From an uncultured Actinomycetes bacterium (lineage in GTDB: Bacteria > Actinomycetota > Actinomycetes > Mycobacteriales > Nakamurellaceae), in the NCBI GenBank assembly GCA_937926105.1, contig CALANS010000222.1, forward strand, positions 1 through 5,461: 5,461 nt of DNA. The letters are read 5' to 3'. The stretch's first letter is position 1. Each line of letters starts with the position of its first letter. Positions 1-5,461 of the stretch are shown one piece after another. The translations under genes were made by a program, and so were the position numbers. The notes under the pieces are model-generated. The model had not been told where the DNA came from. It searched no databases and saw only the letters and a list, made by a program, of their open reading frames with translations.

Positions 1-2
1 GC

Positions 3-140
3 GCCCGCAACACCCAAAACGGCACCGCCGCACTGGTTTTCATGATCTCCGCCGGCCCCTGCCCCGCGCCCTGCACCCCGAAAGCCGATGGCGACACGAT
101 GCCCGGCATCATCGCCCACATCGGCACGCCGCAATGGTGA
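3..140 (+). CDS. 3' end of an unidentified upstream gene (partial)
   Basis: An open frame runs in from the left edge and stops at TGA 138-140, leaving 45 visible residues that end in ...IGTPQW. Codons are mostly C- or G-ending, as in the genes downstream. The tail contains a Cys-x3-Cys pair (GPCPAPCTP) and is rich in Pro and Gly, with no membrane segment. Only 7 nt separate its stop from the start of the membrane protein at 148, so it is probably the preceding member of the same transfer operon. I do not recognise the family from this fragment, and the cysteine pair alone does not indicate a function. It is called coding because of frame, codon pattern and spacing. Confidence 0.55.
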   Translation, partial: ARNTQNGTAALVFMISAGPCPAPCTPKADGDTMPGIIAHIGTPQW

Positions 141-147
141 CCCAGCC

Positions 148-1143
148 ATGAACACCATCGACCTAGCCACAGTGCATCCATCGGGGATCGCGGACATCCT
201 CGGCGATCAGGTCGGTGACATCCTGCGCCGCATCGCCCAAGGATTCGTCGACGCCGCCGGGTTCCTGCTGCAGGTCACCATCGACGATCTGAACGGCGGG
301 CTACGCATCGACCTGTCCGCCGGCTGGATACAGCAGGTCCTTGGCCAGATGCGACACCTCGTGTTCTTCCTCATCGCCCTGATGTTCGCCCTGCAGGTGA
401 TCACCGCCATGCTCCGCGGTGATCATCGCGGGTTGTGGCGCGCGGTCGGCGGCTCAGCACTCGCCCTACTCGGCGGGGCCGCCGCGGCTGCGATCGCCGC
501 CGCGATCCTGCTGGTCGTCGACCAGTTCACCGCCTACATCCTCGGCCCCGCGCAGAAGACCGCCGAGGACACCATGGTCACCATCTTCGCCATGAACGAC
601 TCGATCGACACTGCAGGCTGGCTCGTCGTGATCATCATCGCCGGCCTGGCCTGTCTGGCGTTCCTATTCATCCACCTCGTCCTGATCGGCCGCAACGCGA
701 TGGTGATCGCCACCGTCGTGTTCGCACCGTTCGCGTTCGCCGGCGCCACCACCGACCGCACCAAAACCTGGGTCGTGAAGTGGCTCGAAATCCTCATCGC
801 CCTTGCCCTGGCCAAGTTCGCGATCGCCGTCATCCTCACCTTGGGCTTCCTGTCGCTGGCCGACTCCGTCGCCACGCCGGGTGGCGGGTCCACGTCGCAG
901 GTGATGACCGGCGCGCTCTGGTTGTTCGTTGCGGCGTTCTCGCCGCTGGCCACGATGAAGTTCGTGACCTTTGCCGGCGGGGAACTCGCTGCCCCGCACC
1001 CCGGCGCCGGAGGCGAGGCCGTCGGCAACGTCAACTCCGCCGCCTACACCGCCTCGAACGCCGCCCGCTTCAACCCGATCCGCGCGCGCCGCCGCCGGAC
1101 CGCGCCGCCACTGCCGCCGAAAACGCCGGGAGGCACCCCATGA
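148..1143 (+). CDS. TrbL/VirB6-like polytopic conjugal transfer membrane protein
   Basis: A 331-residue integral membrane protein, probably the inner-membrane channel component of a type IV-like conjugation system. Hydrophobic segments lie at about residues 71-89, 99-124, 158-180, 185-200, 212-237 and 255-273, giving five or six helices. An amphipathic N-terminal part (1-65) precedes them. The tail (280-331) is Gly/Pro/Ala-rich with a basic RARRRR patch near 312-317, probably cytoplasmic. This layout matches the actinobacterial TrbL/VirB6-like proteins encoded next to SCO6880-type and VirB4-type genes; assignment rests on topology and context rather than a catalytic motif. ATG 148 is preferred over the in-frame ATG at 88, because 88 lies inside the upstream coding frame and would add a non-hydrophobic, poorly coding extension. 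Its stop overlaps the next start as ATGA (1140-1143), which suggests translational coupling. Confidence 0.75.
   Translation: MNTIDLATVHPSGIADILGDQVGDILRRIAQGFVDAAGFLLQVTIDDLNGGLRIDLSAGWIQQVLGQMRHLVFFLIALMFALQVITAMLRGDHRGLWRAVGGSALALLGGAAAAAIAAAILLVVDQFTAYILGPAQKTAEDTMVTIFAMNDSIDTAGWLVVIIIAGLACLAFLFIHLVLIGRNAMVIATVVFAPFAFAGATTDRTKTWVVKWLEILIALALAKFAIAVILTLGFLSLADSVATPGGGSTSQVMTGALWLFVAAFSPLATMKFVTFAGGELAAPHPGAGGEAVGNVNSAAYTASNAARFNPIRARRRRTAPPLPPKTPGGTP
1128..1133 (+). promoter_or_regulatory. Ribosome binding site of the SCO6880-like gene
   Basis: GGGAGG lies six bases before ATG 1140, inside the last codons of the TrbL-like gene. It is a near-consensus Shine-Dalgarno sequence and decides the start of the next gene at the ATGA overlap. 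Confidence 0.7.
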
Positions 1144-2795
1144 CCACGTCCACCGCGACCCTGGTTCGCTTCACCCAGCGCCCCGACCACAGCCTTGTCC
1201 TGGGCCTATCCGCAACCCGCGCCATCACCCTGGCCGCGTGCGTCCTAGCGGTTGCGATCGTGACGGTTGCGTCGGGTATGACGGCCGGCGTGATCACCGC
1301 CATCGGAATCTCGCCGTTGGCGGGGTCCGCCCTGCTGATGGTCGAGGGACGCGCCCTGATCGAATGGACCCCAGACGCCGCGCGCTACGTCTGGCGCGGG
1401 GCGAACGGTCGGCTGCGCGTGCTGGCGAATCCCGACCGGCCGGTACCGGCCGGCATCCTGCCCATCCCCGGCACCGTGCAACAGCTCGCCGTGTTCGCTG
1501 CCGTCGATGGGTCGGCGGTCCTGCACGACTCGGCCACCGACACCTGGACCGCCATCGCCGCCGTGACCGGGAACGGATTCCTCTACGCGGACGCCGAAAC
1601 ACAAGACGCCGCCACCGCCGGGTTCGGCCGCACTTTGGCTGCGATCGGCTCCGACGGCCAGATTCAGCGCATCCACATCATCCACCGCACCCGCGCCCAC
1701 ATTTGGAATGCCGAACCCGAGACCTCGGACCCACTTAGACAGATGTGCTGCAGTTCAATGGCGGACGAGCCCGACCGCATCAGCAATCTCGCGGATGGGC
1801 AAACGGAGACCGGGGGAGAAGCGTCGATCAGAAGCGAGATCGACAGTGCAGCAATGACTCCCGGCCCGCGCATGAGCGCAGGCACCGAGGTGCATCGTGT
1901 CGACGCTGCCAGGGATGGGAACGAGGACGCGCAAGCTGCCGGCGCGGCTGTGGCCGCCTACCGCGAGACCCTCGGCCAGTTCCGCTCCGCGTGGCGGCAC
2001 GAGACGCTTCTGGCGATCACTCTCGGCGGCAAAACCTCCCGCGCGGCGATCCGAAGGGCAGGACACGGCCGAACCGCGGCGGCGAGAGTTCTCGCCGCGC
2101 ACCGGGCCGGCCTCGCCGAAACACTCGATTCCGCCGGCACGGGCCTCGAGGAGTGGCTCACCCCAGCTGATCTCGCTGACTGGATCATCGACAGCTTCGA
2201 CCCGGCCAGCATCCCGCTCCGCCACGACGGGCCAGCGAACGCTCGACCCCGCGGCCCCGGCGGCTCTGCGGATCGGGCGGCATCGGCCGGGCCGATGGCG
2301 GTCGACGAGACATGGTCAACCATCCGCACCGACTCGGCCTGGCACCAAGTCGTGTGGGTGGCTGGGTGGCCACGGTTCGAGACGCATCCTGCCTTCCTGA
2401 CGCCGCTGATCCTGCCCGCGGGCGCGACGGTCACGGTGTCCCTGGTCTACGAGCCGATCCCCACACCGGTTGCGCTGCGCCAGATCGGCCGAGACAAGAC
2501 CGCCCAAGCATCCGACGCCGCCCTGCGCCGGCGGATCGGCACCCTCGACACAGCCGAGCAGGCCGCCCGCGAAACCGACACTTTGCAGCGGGAAGCCGAG
2601 ATCGCTGAAGGCCACCTCGACATGCGCCACACCGCCCTGATCGCCATCACCGCCGCCACCCGAGACGATCTCACCGACGCCGCCACCCGCGTCCGGCAAG
2701 CTGCGGCAGCGGTCGGCTGCGAGACCCGCATCCTCTACGGTCAGCAGCTCGCCGCGCTCAACGCGACCGTGCTGCCCGCAGGTCTGCGCCTGTGA
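1140..2795 (+). CDS. SCO6880-like conjugal transfer protein (membrane-anchored)
   Basis: A 551-residue protein resembling the actinobacterial SCO6880 family, found in conjugative elements between a TrbL-like membrane protein and a VirB4-like ATPase. A short N-terminus is followed by two adjoining helices (about 28-45 and 48-68), the PrgI-like arrangement, so most of the protein should be cytoplasmic. The C-terminal half carries the features I associate with the family: a DETW...W stretch near 384-405, a hydrophobic LILPAGATVTVSLVYEP block, a charged helical or coiled-coil segment (452-495), and an end reading ILYGQQLAALNATVLPAGL. Residues about 196-267 form an extra hydrophilic stretch with unusual codons, which makes the protein longer than the roughly 480-500 residues I expect. 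ATG 1140 has a good ribosome site. The frame stays open upstream as far as 435, but that part is antisense-like, Arg-rich shadow of the previous gene. Role inferred: scaffold or partner of the VirB4-type ATPase. Confidence 0.75.
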   Translation: MTTSTATLVRFTQRPDHSLVLGLSATRAITLAACVLAVAIVTVASGMTAGVITAIGISPLAGSALLMVEGRALIEWTPDAARYVWRGANGRLRVLANPDRPVPAGILPIPGTVQQLAVFAAVDGSAVLHDSATDTWTAIAAVTGNGFLYADAETQDAATAGFGRTLAAIGSDGQIQRIHIIHRTRAHIWNAEPETSDPLRQMCCSSMADEPDRISNLADGQTETGGEASIRSEIDSAAMTPGPRMSAGTEVHRVDAARDGNEDAQAAGAAVAAYRETLGQFRSAWRHETLLAITLGGKTSRAAIRRAGHGRTAAARVLAAHRAGLAETLDSAGTGLEEWLTPADLADWIIDSFDPASIPLRHDGPANARPRGPGGSADRAASAGPMAVDETWSTIRTDSAWHQVVWVAGWPRFETHPAFLTPLILPAGATVTVSLVYEPIPTPVALRQIGRDKTAQASDAALRRRIGTLDTAEQAARETDTLQREAEIAEGHLDMRHTALIAITAATRDDLTDAATRVRQAAAAVGCETRILYGQQLAALNATVLPAGLRL

Positions 2796-2804
2796 ACACG
2801 GTGC

Positions 2805-2814
2805 GAGAGAAGAG
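2805..2814 (+). promoter_or_regulatory. Ribosome binding site of the VirB4-like gene
   Basis: The purine run GAGAGAAGAG ends five bases before ATG 2820. It supports that start over the GTG at 2792, which overlaps the previous stop but is in a different frame. Confidence 0.55.
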
Positions 2815-2819
2815 CAACC

Positions 2820-4193
2820 ATGACCAGGCAGGCCAAGACGCCACTCATCGCAACCCGCGCCGCCGGCGCCGCCGAAAAGGGTCGGCCGTGGCGACGGGGA
2901 GCAGCGCAACGGGGATCCGATCCCGAACCCGCCAAACCGGCGGAACGAAACGTCGGGCAGCGGCAGAATCGACTGACGCTGCGAATCCCGACCTCACACC
3001 GAGACACCACCGCCGTGCTCGGCGGCGCCTTTCCATTCCTCACCGGCAAGCCCGCCACGGACGGCATGTTCATCGGTCATGACACTGTTACCGGGGAGCG
3101 GTTCTGCTTCGACCCGTGGCAGCTCTATGCCCAGCAGACAGTGTCGAACACGAACATTGCGATCATCGGCAACATCGGCTGGGGCAAGACCAATACGGCC
3201 ATGGCCATCGCCCTGCGCGGTATCGCATGCGGCTACCGAGTGATTGTGCCGGGCGATCCGAAGAACGACTGGACTCGCCTCGCCGAGGCGCTCGGTGGTC
3301 AGGCCATTCGGGTCGGCCCCGGCATGCCCGAGCGGCTCAACCCGCTCGACCTCGGTACCCCGCTACCCGGTGCAGATGGATCGGCCTGGCGGCACCAAGC
3401 TGAGCAACGCCGCGCGGTGCTGATGGTGTCGATCGTCGAGACCCTCGCGCCGTCGCTGGCGCCGCTGCGCCCGGAGGATCGTGAGACCCTCACCGCGGCC
3501 GTCGATGTCGCGTGCTGCACCAACACCACACCCACGCTGCACCACGTCGTCGCAGCGCTGGCTGCCGACGGCGGCGAACATGCAGCGCCGATCCGCTCGG
3601 CGATCGGTGGGCTGTGTGCCGGGCCGCTGGCAGGAATGCTCGACCAACCCGCGACTGCGACACCCGAACCAACATCACCGATCATCGCGGTCGGCACCGC
3701 CGCTGTCGCCGACAACGACCTCGCCCACACGCTGGCGGTGCTCACCGCCACCAGCCAACTTGACGGCGTCGGTGGATCGGAGCGCAGGTTCATCATTTAT
3801 GACGAGGCCTGGCGCATCCTCGCCGCACCAACCCACCTTGCCCGCGTCAACGCCGAGCTGCGCCTGTCGCGGGCACAGGGCACCGCAACGGTCCTGATCA
3901 CGCACGCGCTGTCGGACACTGACAAGGCAGCGGACGCGGGCAGCAGTGCCGCGGCCACCGCCCGCGGCCTGGTCGCGCTGTGCGATACGCGGATCATCTT
4001 CCGCCAGGCAACCGGCGAAACCGACCGCACCGCAACCGAACTCGGCTTGACCCACCCGGAACGAGAGTCGCTGGCGACATTGGGGAAGGGCGAAGCCCTC
4101 TGGAAAACCGGCAACGCCACCCGCCGCATTCACACCGACCTCGGCCCCACCGAAACCACCCTCTTCAACACCGACCAGAACCGGAACGCGTGA
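2820..4193 (+). CDS. VirB4/TraC-like conjugation ATPase
   Basis: A 457-residue P-loop ATPase of the VirB4/TraC/HerA-FtsK group that would energise assembly or substrate transfer in the conjugation apparatus, at the cytoplasmic face of the membrane. The N-terminal ~50 residues are basic and low-complexity. A conserved lead-in follows (TTAVLGGAFPF, then FDPWQLY near 99). Walker A is GNIGWGKT at 117-124, a DPK motif starts at D146, and Walker B is FIIYDEAW with D328 and E329. A downstream RLSRAQGTATVLITH block (348-362) and a C-terminal LGLTHPERESLATLGKGEALW stretch match the usual tail of this family. The length is near normal for the short actinobacterial form, which lacks the long VirB4 N-terminal domain. 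It lies 24 nt after the SCO6880-like gene. The Trp inside the Walker A loop is unusual, but all catalytic residues are present, so the gene looks intact. Confidence 0.88.
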   Translation: MTRQAKTPLIATRAAGAAEKGRPWRRGAAQRGSDPEPAKPAERNVGQRQNRLTLRIPTSHRDTTAVLGGAFPFLTGKPATDGMFIGHDTVTGERFCFDPWQLYAQQTVSNTNIAIIGNIGWGKTNTAMAIALRGIACGYRVIVPGDPKNDWTRLAEALGGQAIRVGPGMPERLNPLDLGTPLPGADGSAWRHQAEQRRAVLMVSIVETLAPSLAPLRPEDRETLTAAVDVACCTNTTPTLHHVVAALAADGGEHAAPIRSAIGGLCAGPLAGMLDQPATATPEPTSPIIAVGTAAVADNDLAHTLAVLTATSQLDGVGGSERRFIIYDEAWRILAAPTHLARVNAELRLSRAQGTATVLITHALSDTDKAADAGSSAAATARGLVALCDTRIIFRQATGETDRTATELGLTHPERESLATLGKGEALWKTGNATRRIHTDLGPTETTLFNTDQNRNA

Positions 4194-4255
4194 GCAGACC
4201 CGGCCCCCGCCAGCAACGTCGCCCTGATAACCGCCCTGTACTCCTCAACCCGGAT
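4190..4255 (+). pseudogene. Possible truncated start of the next transfer gene
   Basis: A GTG at 4190 overlaps the ATPase stop as GTGA, the same kind of coupling seen earlier in the operon. It opens a frame beginning VSRPGPRQQRRPDNRPVLL. A short basic start followed by hydrophobic residues would suit the N-terminus of a VirD4/TraG-type coupling protein, which often follows the ATPase in such operons. After about residue 22 the frame loses any membrane character, becomes Ser/Arg/Cys-rich and turns into an out-of-frame shadow of the dinB-like gene, stopping at 4555. I read it as a remnant cut off near 4240-4290. The match to a coupling protein is inference from position only, and the frame may be coincidental. 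Confidence 0.3.
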
Positions 4256-4290
4256 CACAGGTCCAGAGCTGGCGGATGGCAGTCTTCCGA

Positions 4291-4313
4291 TGCGACACTT
4301 TCCTGGTGTCGCA
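4291..4313. promoter_or_regulatory. Operator-like inverted repeat at the dinB-like start
   Basis: TGCGACAC (4291-4298) and GTGTCGCA (4306-4313) form a perfect 8-bp inverted repeat around the 7-bp spacer TTTCCTG. The right arm begins on the likely GTG start codon of the DinB-like gene. Size and symmetry are typical of a dimeric repressor site such as a TetR-family operator. The overlap with the start would suit repression of a leaderless or very short-leader transcript. No regulator gene is present in the window, so the binding protein is unknown. Confidence 0.5.
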
Positions 4314-4842
4314 CGAGTTCGACCGTCAGCCGATTCACGAGGAGTTGGAGCGTGTCCGGCTCGACTTGCACCGACTCGTTGAGCAGGCGACGGCTCTGGA
4401 CCTGGGCCGCCGCACTCGGGGTACCCGCTGGACGAACGGCCAGATGTTGTGGCACATGGTCTTCGGCTACCTCATCGTGTGGCGGCTGCTGCCCGGCGTA
4501 CGCCTATTCGGGAGGCTGCCCGATTGTTTCGGTCGTCGGTTCGCAGCTGTCCTGAACGCCGGGACGCGCCTCTTCCATGTCATCAACCATCTCGGCGGGT
4601 GCGGCGGCGCGGTCGTGTTCCACGGTGCCCGCCTGGCAGGGCTCTTGGACCGCACGGTGAGCCGGCTTCATCGCCGTCTCGACGCCGAGAGCGAGGAGTC
4701 GCTGGGCAGGCGGATGCACTTTCCCGTCCGGTGGGACCCGTTCTTCACGGAAACGATGACCGTCGCCGATGTGTATCACTACGGCACCCGGCACTACGAC
4801 TTCCATCGGACGCAGCTCACCCTCGAACCAGGCGAGCGGTGA
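4306..4842 (+). CDS. DinB superfamily (DinB_2-like) protein
   Basis: A 178-residue protein of the DinB/YfiT-like four-helix-bundle superfamily, whose members bind a divalent metal through a His triad; many are thiol-dependent transferases or uncharacterised. Visible features are the N-terminal helix HEELERVRLDLHRLVEQA, the motif GTRWTNGQMLWHMVFGY containing H50, a hydrophobic core, MHFPVRWDPFF (137-147) and the C-terminal DVYHYGTRHYDFH with H163-x3-H167. H50, H163 and H167 are the likely metal ligands. The protein appears complete. GTG 4306 (MSHEFDRQP...) is preferred because the protein-like sequence starts there and an operator-like repeat overlaps it. ATG 4276 is in frame and would add ten residues, but its GGCGG is too close to serve as a ribosome site. 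The gene has no evident role in conjugation and looks like chromosomal or cargo DNA beside the transfer operon. Substrate is unknown. Confidence 0.8.
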   Translation: MSHEFDRQPIHEELERVRLDLHRLVEQATALDLGRRTRGTRWTNGQMLWHMVFGYLIVWRLLPGVRLFGRLPDCFGRRFAAVLNAGTRLFHVINHLGGCGGAVVFHGARLAGLLDRTVSRLHRRLDAESEESLGRRMHFPVRWDPFFTETMTVADVYHYGTRHYDFHRTQLTLEPGER

Positions 4843-4846
4843 CGCG

Positions 4847-5155
4847 CTACGGCAAGTGCTTGCCCAGCCAGCGCAGCGGCCGCCCGAACACAGGGTGACG
4901 GTGCCAATTGCGGTTCAGAACCTCACGGCGGAGCCGCCGGAAGCCCTCGCGCACGGTGACGAGAGGCCCGGACTTGCTCCGGTCCTCGATCGCCCCGGCC
5001 TCCTTGGCTGCCCACCGGGCACACGGAAGGCACATCGCCACTTCCGGATGATTGCCGAGGCGCACCAAAAGGCGCGGGTCGCCGATCGAGCCGCAGCACC
5101 AGCACCGCCCCGGCGGCTCGGGGCGTTCCTGAGCTGTGTCCTCCGGGGTCTCCAT
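4847..5155 (-). CDS. Small four-cysteine zinc-ribbon-like protein
   Basis: A 102-residue minus-strand protein that resembles a conserved hypothetical family I associate with Actinobacteria. After a Pro/Glu-rich start, C18-x2-C21 and C42-x2-C45 flank the stretch DPRLLVRLGNHPEVAM. This spacing suits a zinc ribbon or paired zinc knuckles. C20 is an additional cysteine. The C-terminal half is basic (REGFRRLRREV) and ends WHRHPVFGRPLRWLGKHLP, which could contact nucleic acid or a partner, but no function is established. ATG 5155 is chosen because the protein-like sequence begins there; the frame continues upstream to 5263 with low-complexity residues. No strong Shine-Dalgarno is visible; GAGAAT lies six bases before the ATG and could be a -10 element of a leaderless transcript. 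Its stop lies 4 bp from the convergent dinB-like stop. Confidence 0.7.
   Translation of the reverse strand: METPEDTAQERPEPPGRCWCCGSIGDPRLLVRLGNHPEVAMCLPCARWAAKEAGAIEDRSKSGPLVTVREGFRRLRREVLNRNWHRHPVFGRPLRWLGKHLP
4851..4864. terminator. Near-palindrome at the convergent gene ends
   Basis: GGCAAG-TG-CTTGCC is a perfect 6-bp inverted repeat just beyond the dinB-like stop. It also forms the last codons of the minus-strand zinc-ribbon gene. It could act as a small bidirectional hairpin terminator. There is no T-tract on either side, which is common in Actinobacteria, and the stem is short. The same bases are explained by coding sequence, so this is only a candidate. Confidence 0.25.
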
Positions 5156-5227
5156 GGCTCTATTCTCGCCCGCCGGGTCCCTTGGAGCTTGAGCGCGTTG
5201 GATGGAGCCGCGTAGGGCGGAAGATCC

Positions 5228-5404
5228 GTGGAGCGCCTGCTGTGGGTAGCCCCGGGATGCCATCCAGGCACGAGACGTCCCGGTCTCGAACCTGTCCGGG
5301 TCGCCTACGACGGGTGCTCGCCGCGTCTTGACCGGCTGGCTTTTCGTGTGTTCTACGCGCCGGCTTGGCTCGTGAATCGGGTGTTGTCAGCGGAAGTCGC
5401 GTGA
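5228..5404 (+). CDS. Possible small protein, 58 residues
   Basis: A GTG at 5228 is preceded by GGCGGAAG (5216-5223) at a workable distance and an in-frame stop at 5213. It opens 58 codons ending at TGA 5402-5404. The second half reads LDRLAFRVFYAPAWLVNRVLSAEVA, a hydrophobic and aromatic stretch that could be a membrane-associated helix. By hand count about a third of its third positions are A or T, weaker coding bias than the genes to the left. It overlaps the end of a possible minus-strand gene and has no family I recognise. It is either a real small ORF or a decayed fragment. Confidence 0.25.
   Translation: MERLLWVAPGCHPGTRRPGLEPVRVAYDGCSPRLDRLAFRVFYAPAWLVNRVLSAEVA
5271..5288. repeat. Short hairpin (CGAGAC / GTCTCG)
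   Basis: CGAGAC and GTCTCG form a 6-bp inverted repeat around GTCCCG. A second inverted repeat, CCCGG (5279-5283) with CCGGG (5296-5300), overlaps it, and GGATG-C-CATCC (5255-5265) lies just to the left. The cluster sits in the poorly coding right-hand region and could be a terminator or regulatory site, but short repeats like these are frequent in GC-rich DNA. Confidence 0.2.
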
Positions 5405-5461
5405 GACTGCCGGTACGGCGAGCGGTAACCGTTGGAGGTGTTCGGCGACGATGTTGATGGC
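5387..5461 (-). CDS. Possible C-terminal end of a gene entering from the right (partial)
   Basis: On the minus strand the frame entering from the right edge gives 24 residues, beginning AINIVAEHLQRLPLAVPAV and ending SRDFR, before TGA at 5389-5387. Most codons end in C or G, and the sequence has an amphipathic helical look, so it may be a genuine C-terminus. The fragment is too short to name a family. Confidence 0.3.
   Translation of the reverse strand, partial: AINIVAEHLQRLPLAVPAVSRDFR

Larger units (their letters stand above)
5156..5461. other. Right-hand region without a confident gene
   Basis: Beyond the start of the zinc-ribbon gene no long, well-biased reading frame is visible. The region holds the candidate 58-residue ORF, the small hairpins near 5255-5300 and the possible minus-strand gene end described separately. 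I see no intact RNA gene, transposase or attachment site. Confidence 0.5.

Noticed and set aside
435..1139. Upstream extension of the SCO6880-like frame to an ATG at 435
   Set aside because: The extension is an Arg/His/Pro-rich shadow of the TrbL-like gene. ATG 1140 has a clear ribosome site and starts a family-like N-terminus.
1755..2434. Long minus-strand frames opposite the SCO6880-like gene
   Set aside because: They are antisense shadows caused by high GC3. Their Arg/Gly/Ala-rich translations have no recognisable domain, while the plus frame is a coherent protein.
2792..3082. GTG-started frame overlapping the SCO6880-like stop
   Set aside because: It is Arg-rich, lacks conserved motifs and lies out of frame over the ATPase N-terminus, which has its own ribosome site at 2805-2814.
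5279..5300. tRNA T-arm-like sequence on the minus strand
   Set aside because: It contains a TTCGAGA loop, but only three of five stem pairs form, and no matching acceptor, anticodon or D arm is found at proper distances.
5329..5356. Possible promoter TTGACC-16-TTCTAC
   Set aside because: The -10 match is poor and no convincing gene starts downstream on that strand within the window.
5332..5374. Imperfect direct repeat CCGGCTGGCTTTTCGTG / CCGGCTTGGCTCGTG
   Set aside because: The copies need two gaps to align and are 28 bp apart. There is no third copy, so it is probably chance in GC-rich DNA.

Overview
The window is GC-rich with mostly G/C-ending codons, and its protein families are typical of Actinobacteria. 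Inference: it comes from a mycolic-acid or filamentous actinomycete (Rhodococcus, Gordonia, Nocardia, Mycobacterium or Streptomyces type). The genus cannot be fixed from the sequence.

Positions 1-4193 hold a tightly packed plus-strand operon from an actinobacterial conjugative element (ICE or plasmid) with a type IV-like transfer apparatus. In order it contains: the 3' end of an unidentified gene; a polytopic TrbL/VirB6-like channel protein; a two-helix membrane-anchored protein of the SCO6880 type; and a VirB4/TraC-like ATPase with Walker A and Walker B motifs. Junctions between these genes are 7 nt, an ATGA overlap and 24 nt. The products would form the membrane channel, its inner-membrane scaffold and the energising ATPase. 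No relaxase, coupling protein, integrase, replication gene or oriT is visible here.

At 4190 a GTGA overlap starts a reading frame whose first ~24 residues look like the start of the next transfer gene. It then merges into the region of an unrelated DinB-superfamily gene, so the operon appears interrupted or truncated between about 4240 and 4290.

Positions 4291-5155 hold two non-conjugation genes in convergent orientation, 4 bp apart. The first is the DinB_2-like protein, with a perfect 8-bp inverted repeat overlapping its likely start codon. The second is a small four-cysteine zinc-ribbon-like protein on the minus strand.

The last ~300 bases (5156-5461) hold no confident gene. There is a possible 58-residue ORF on the plus strand, small hairpins, and what may be the C-terminal end of a gene entering from the right on the minus strand.

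I see no clearly new biological system. The best points to follow up are the operon/dinB junction, the low-GC3 insert in the SCO6880-like protein, and the operator-like palindrome at the dinB start.
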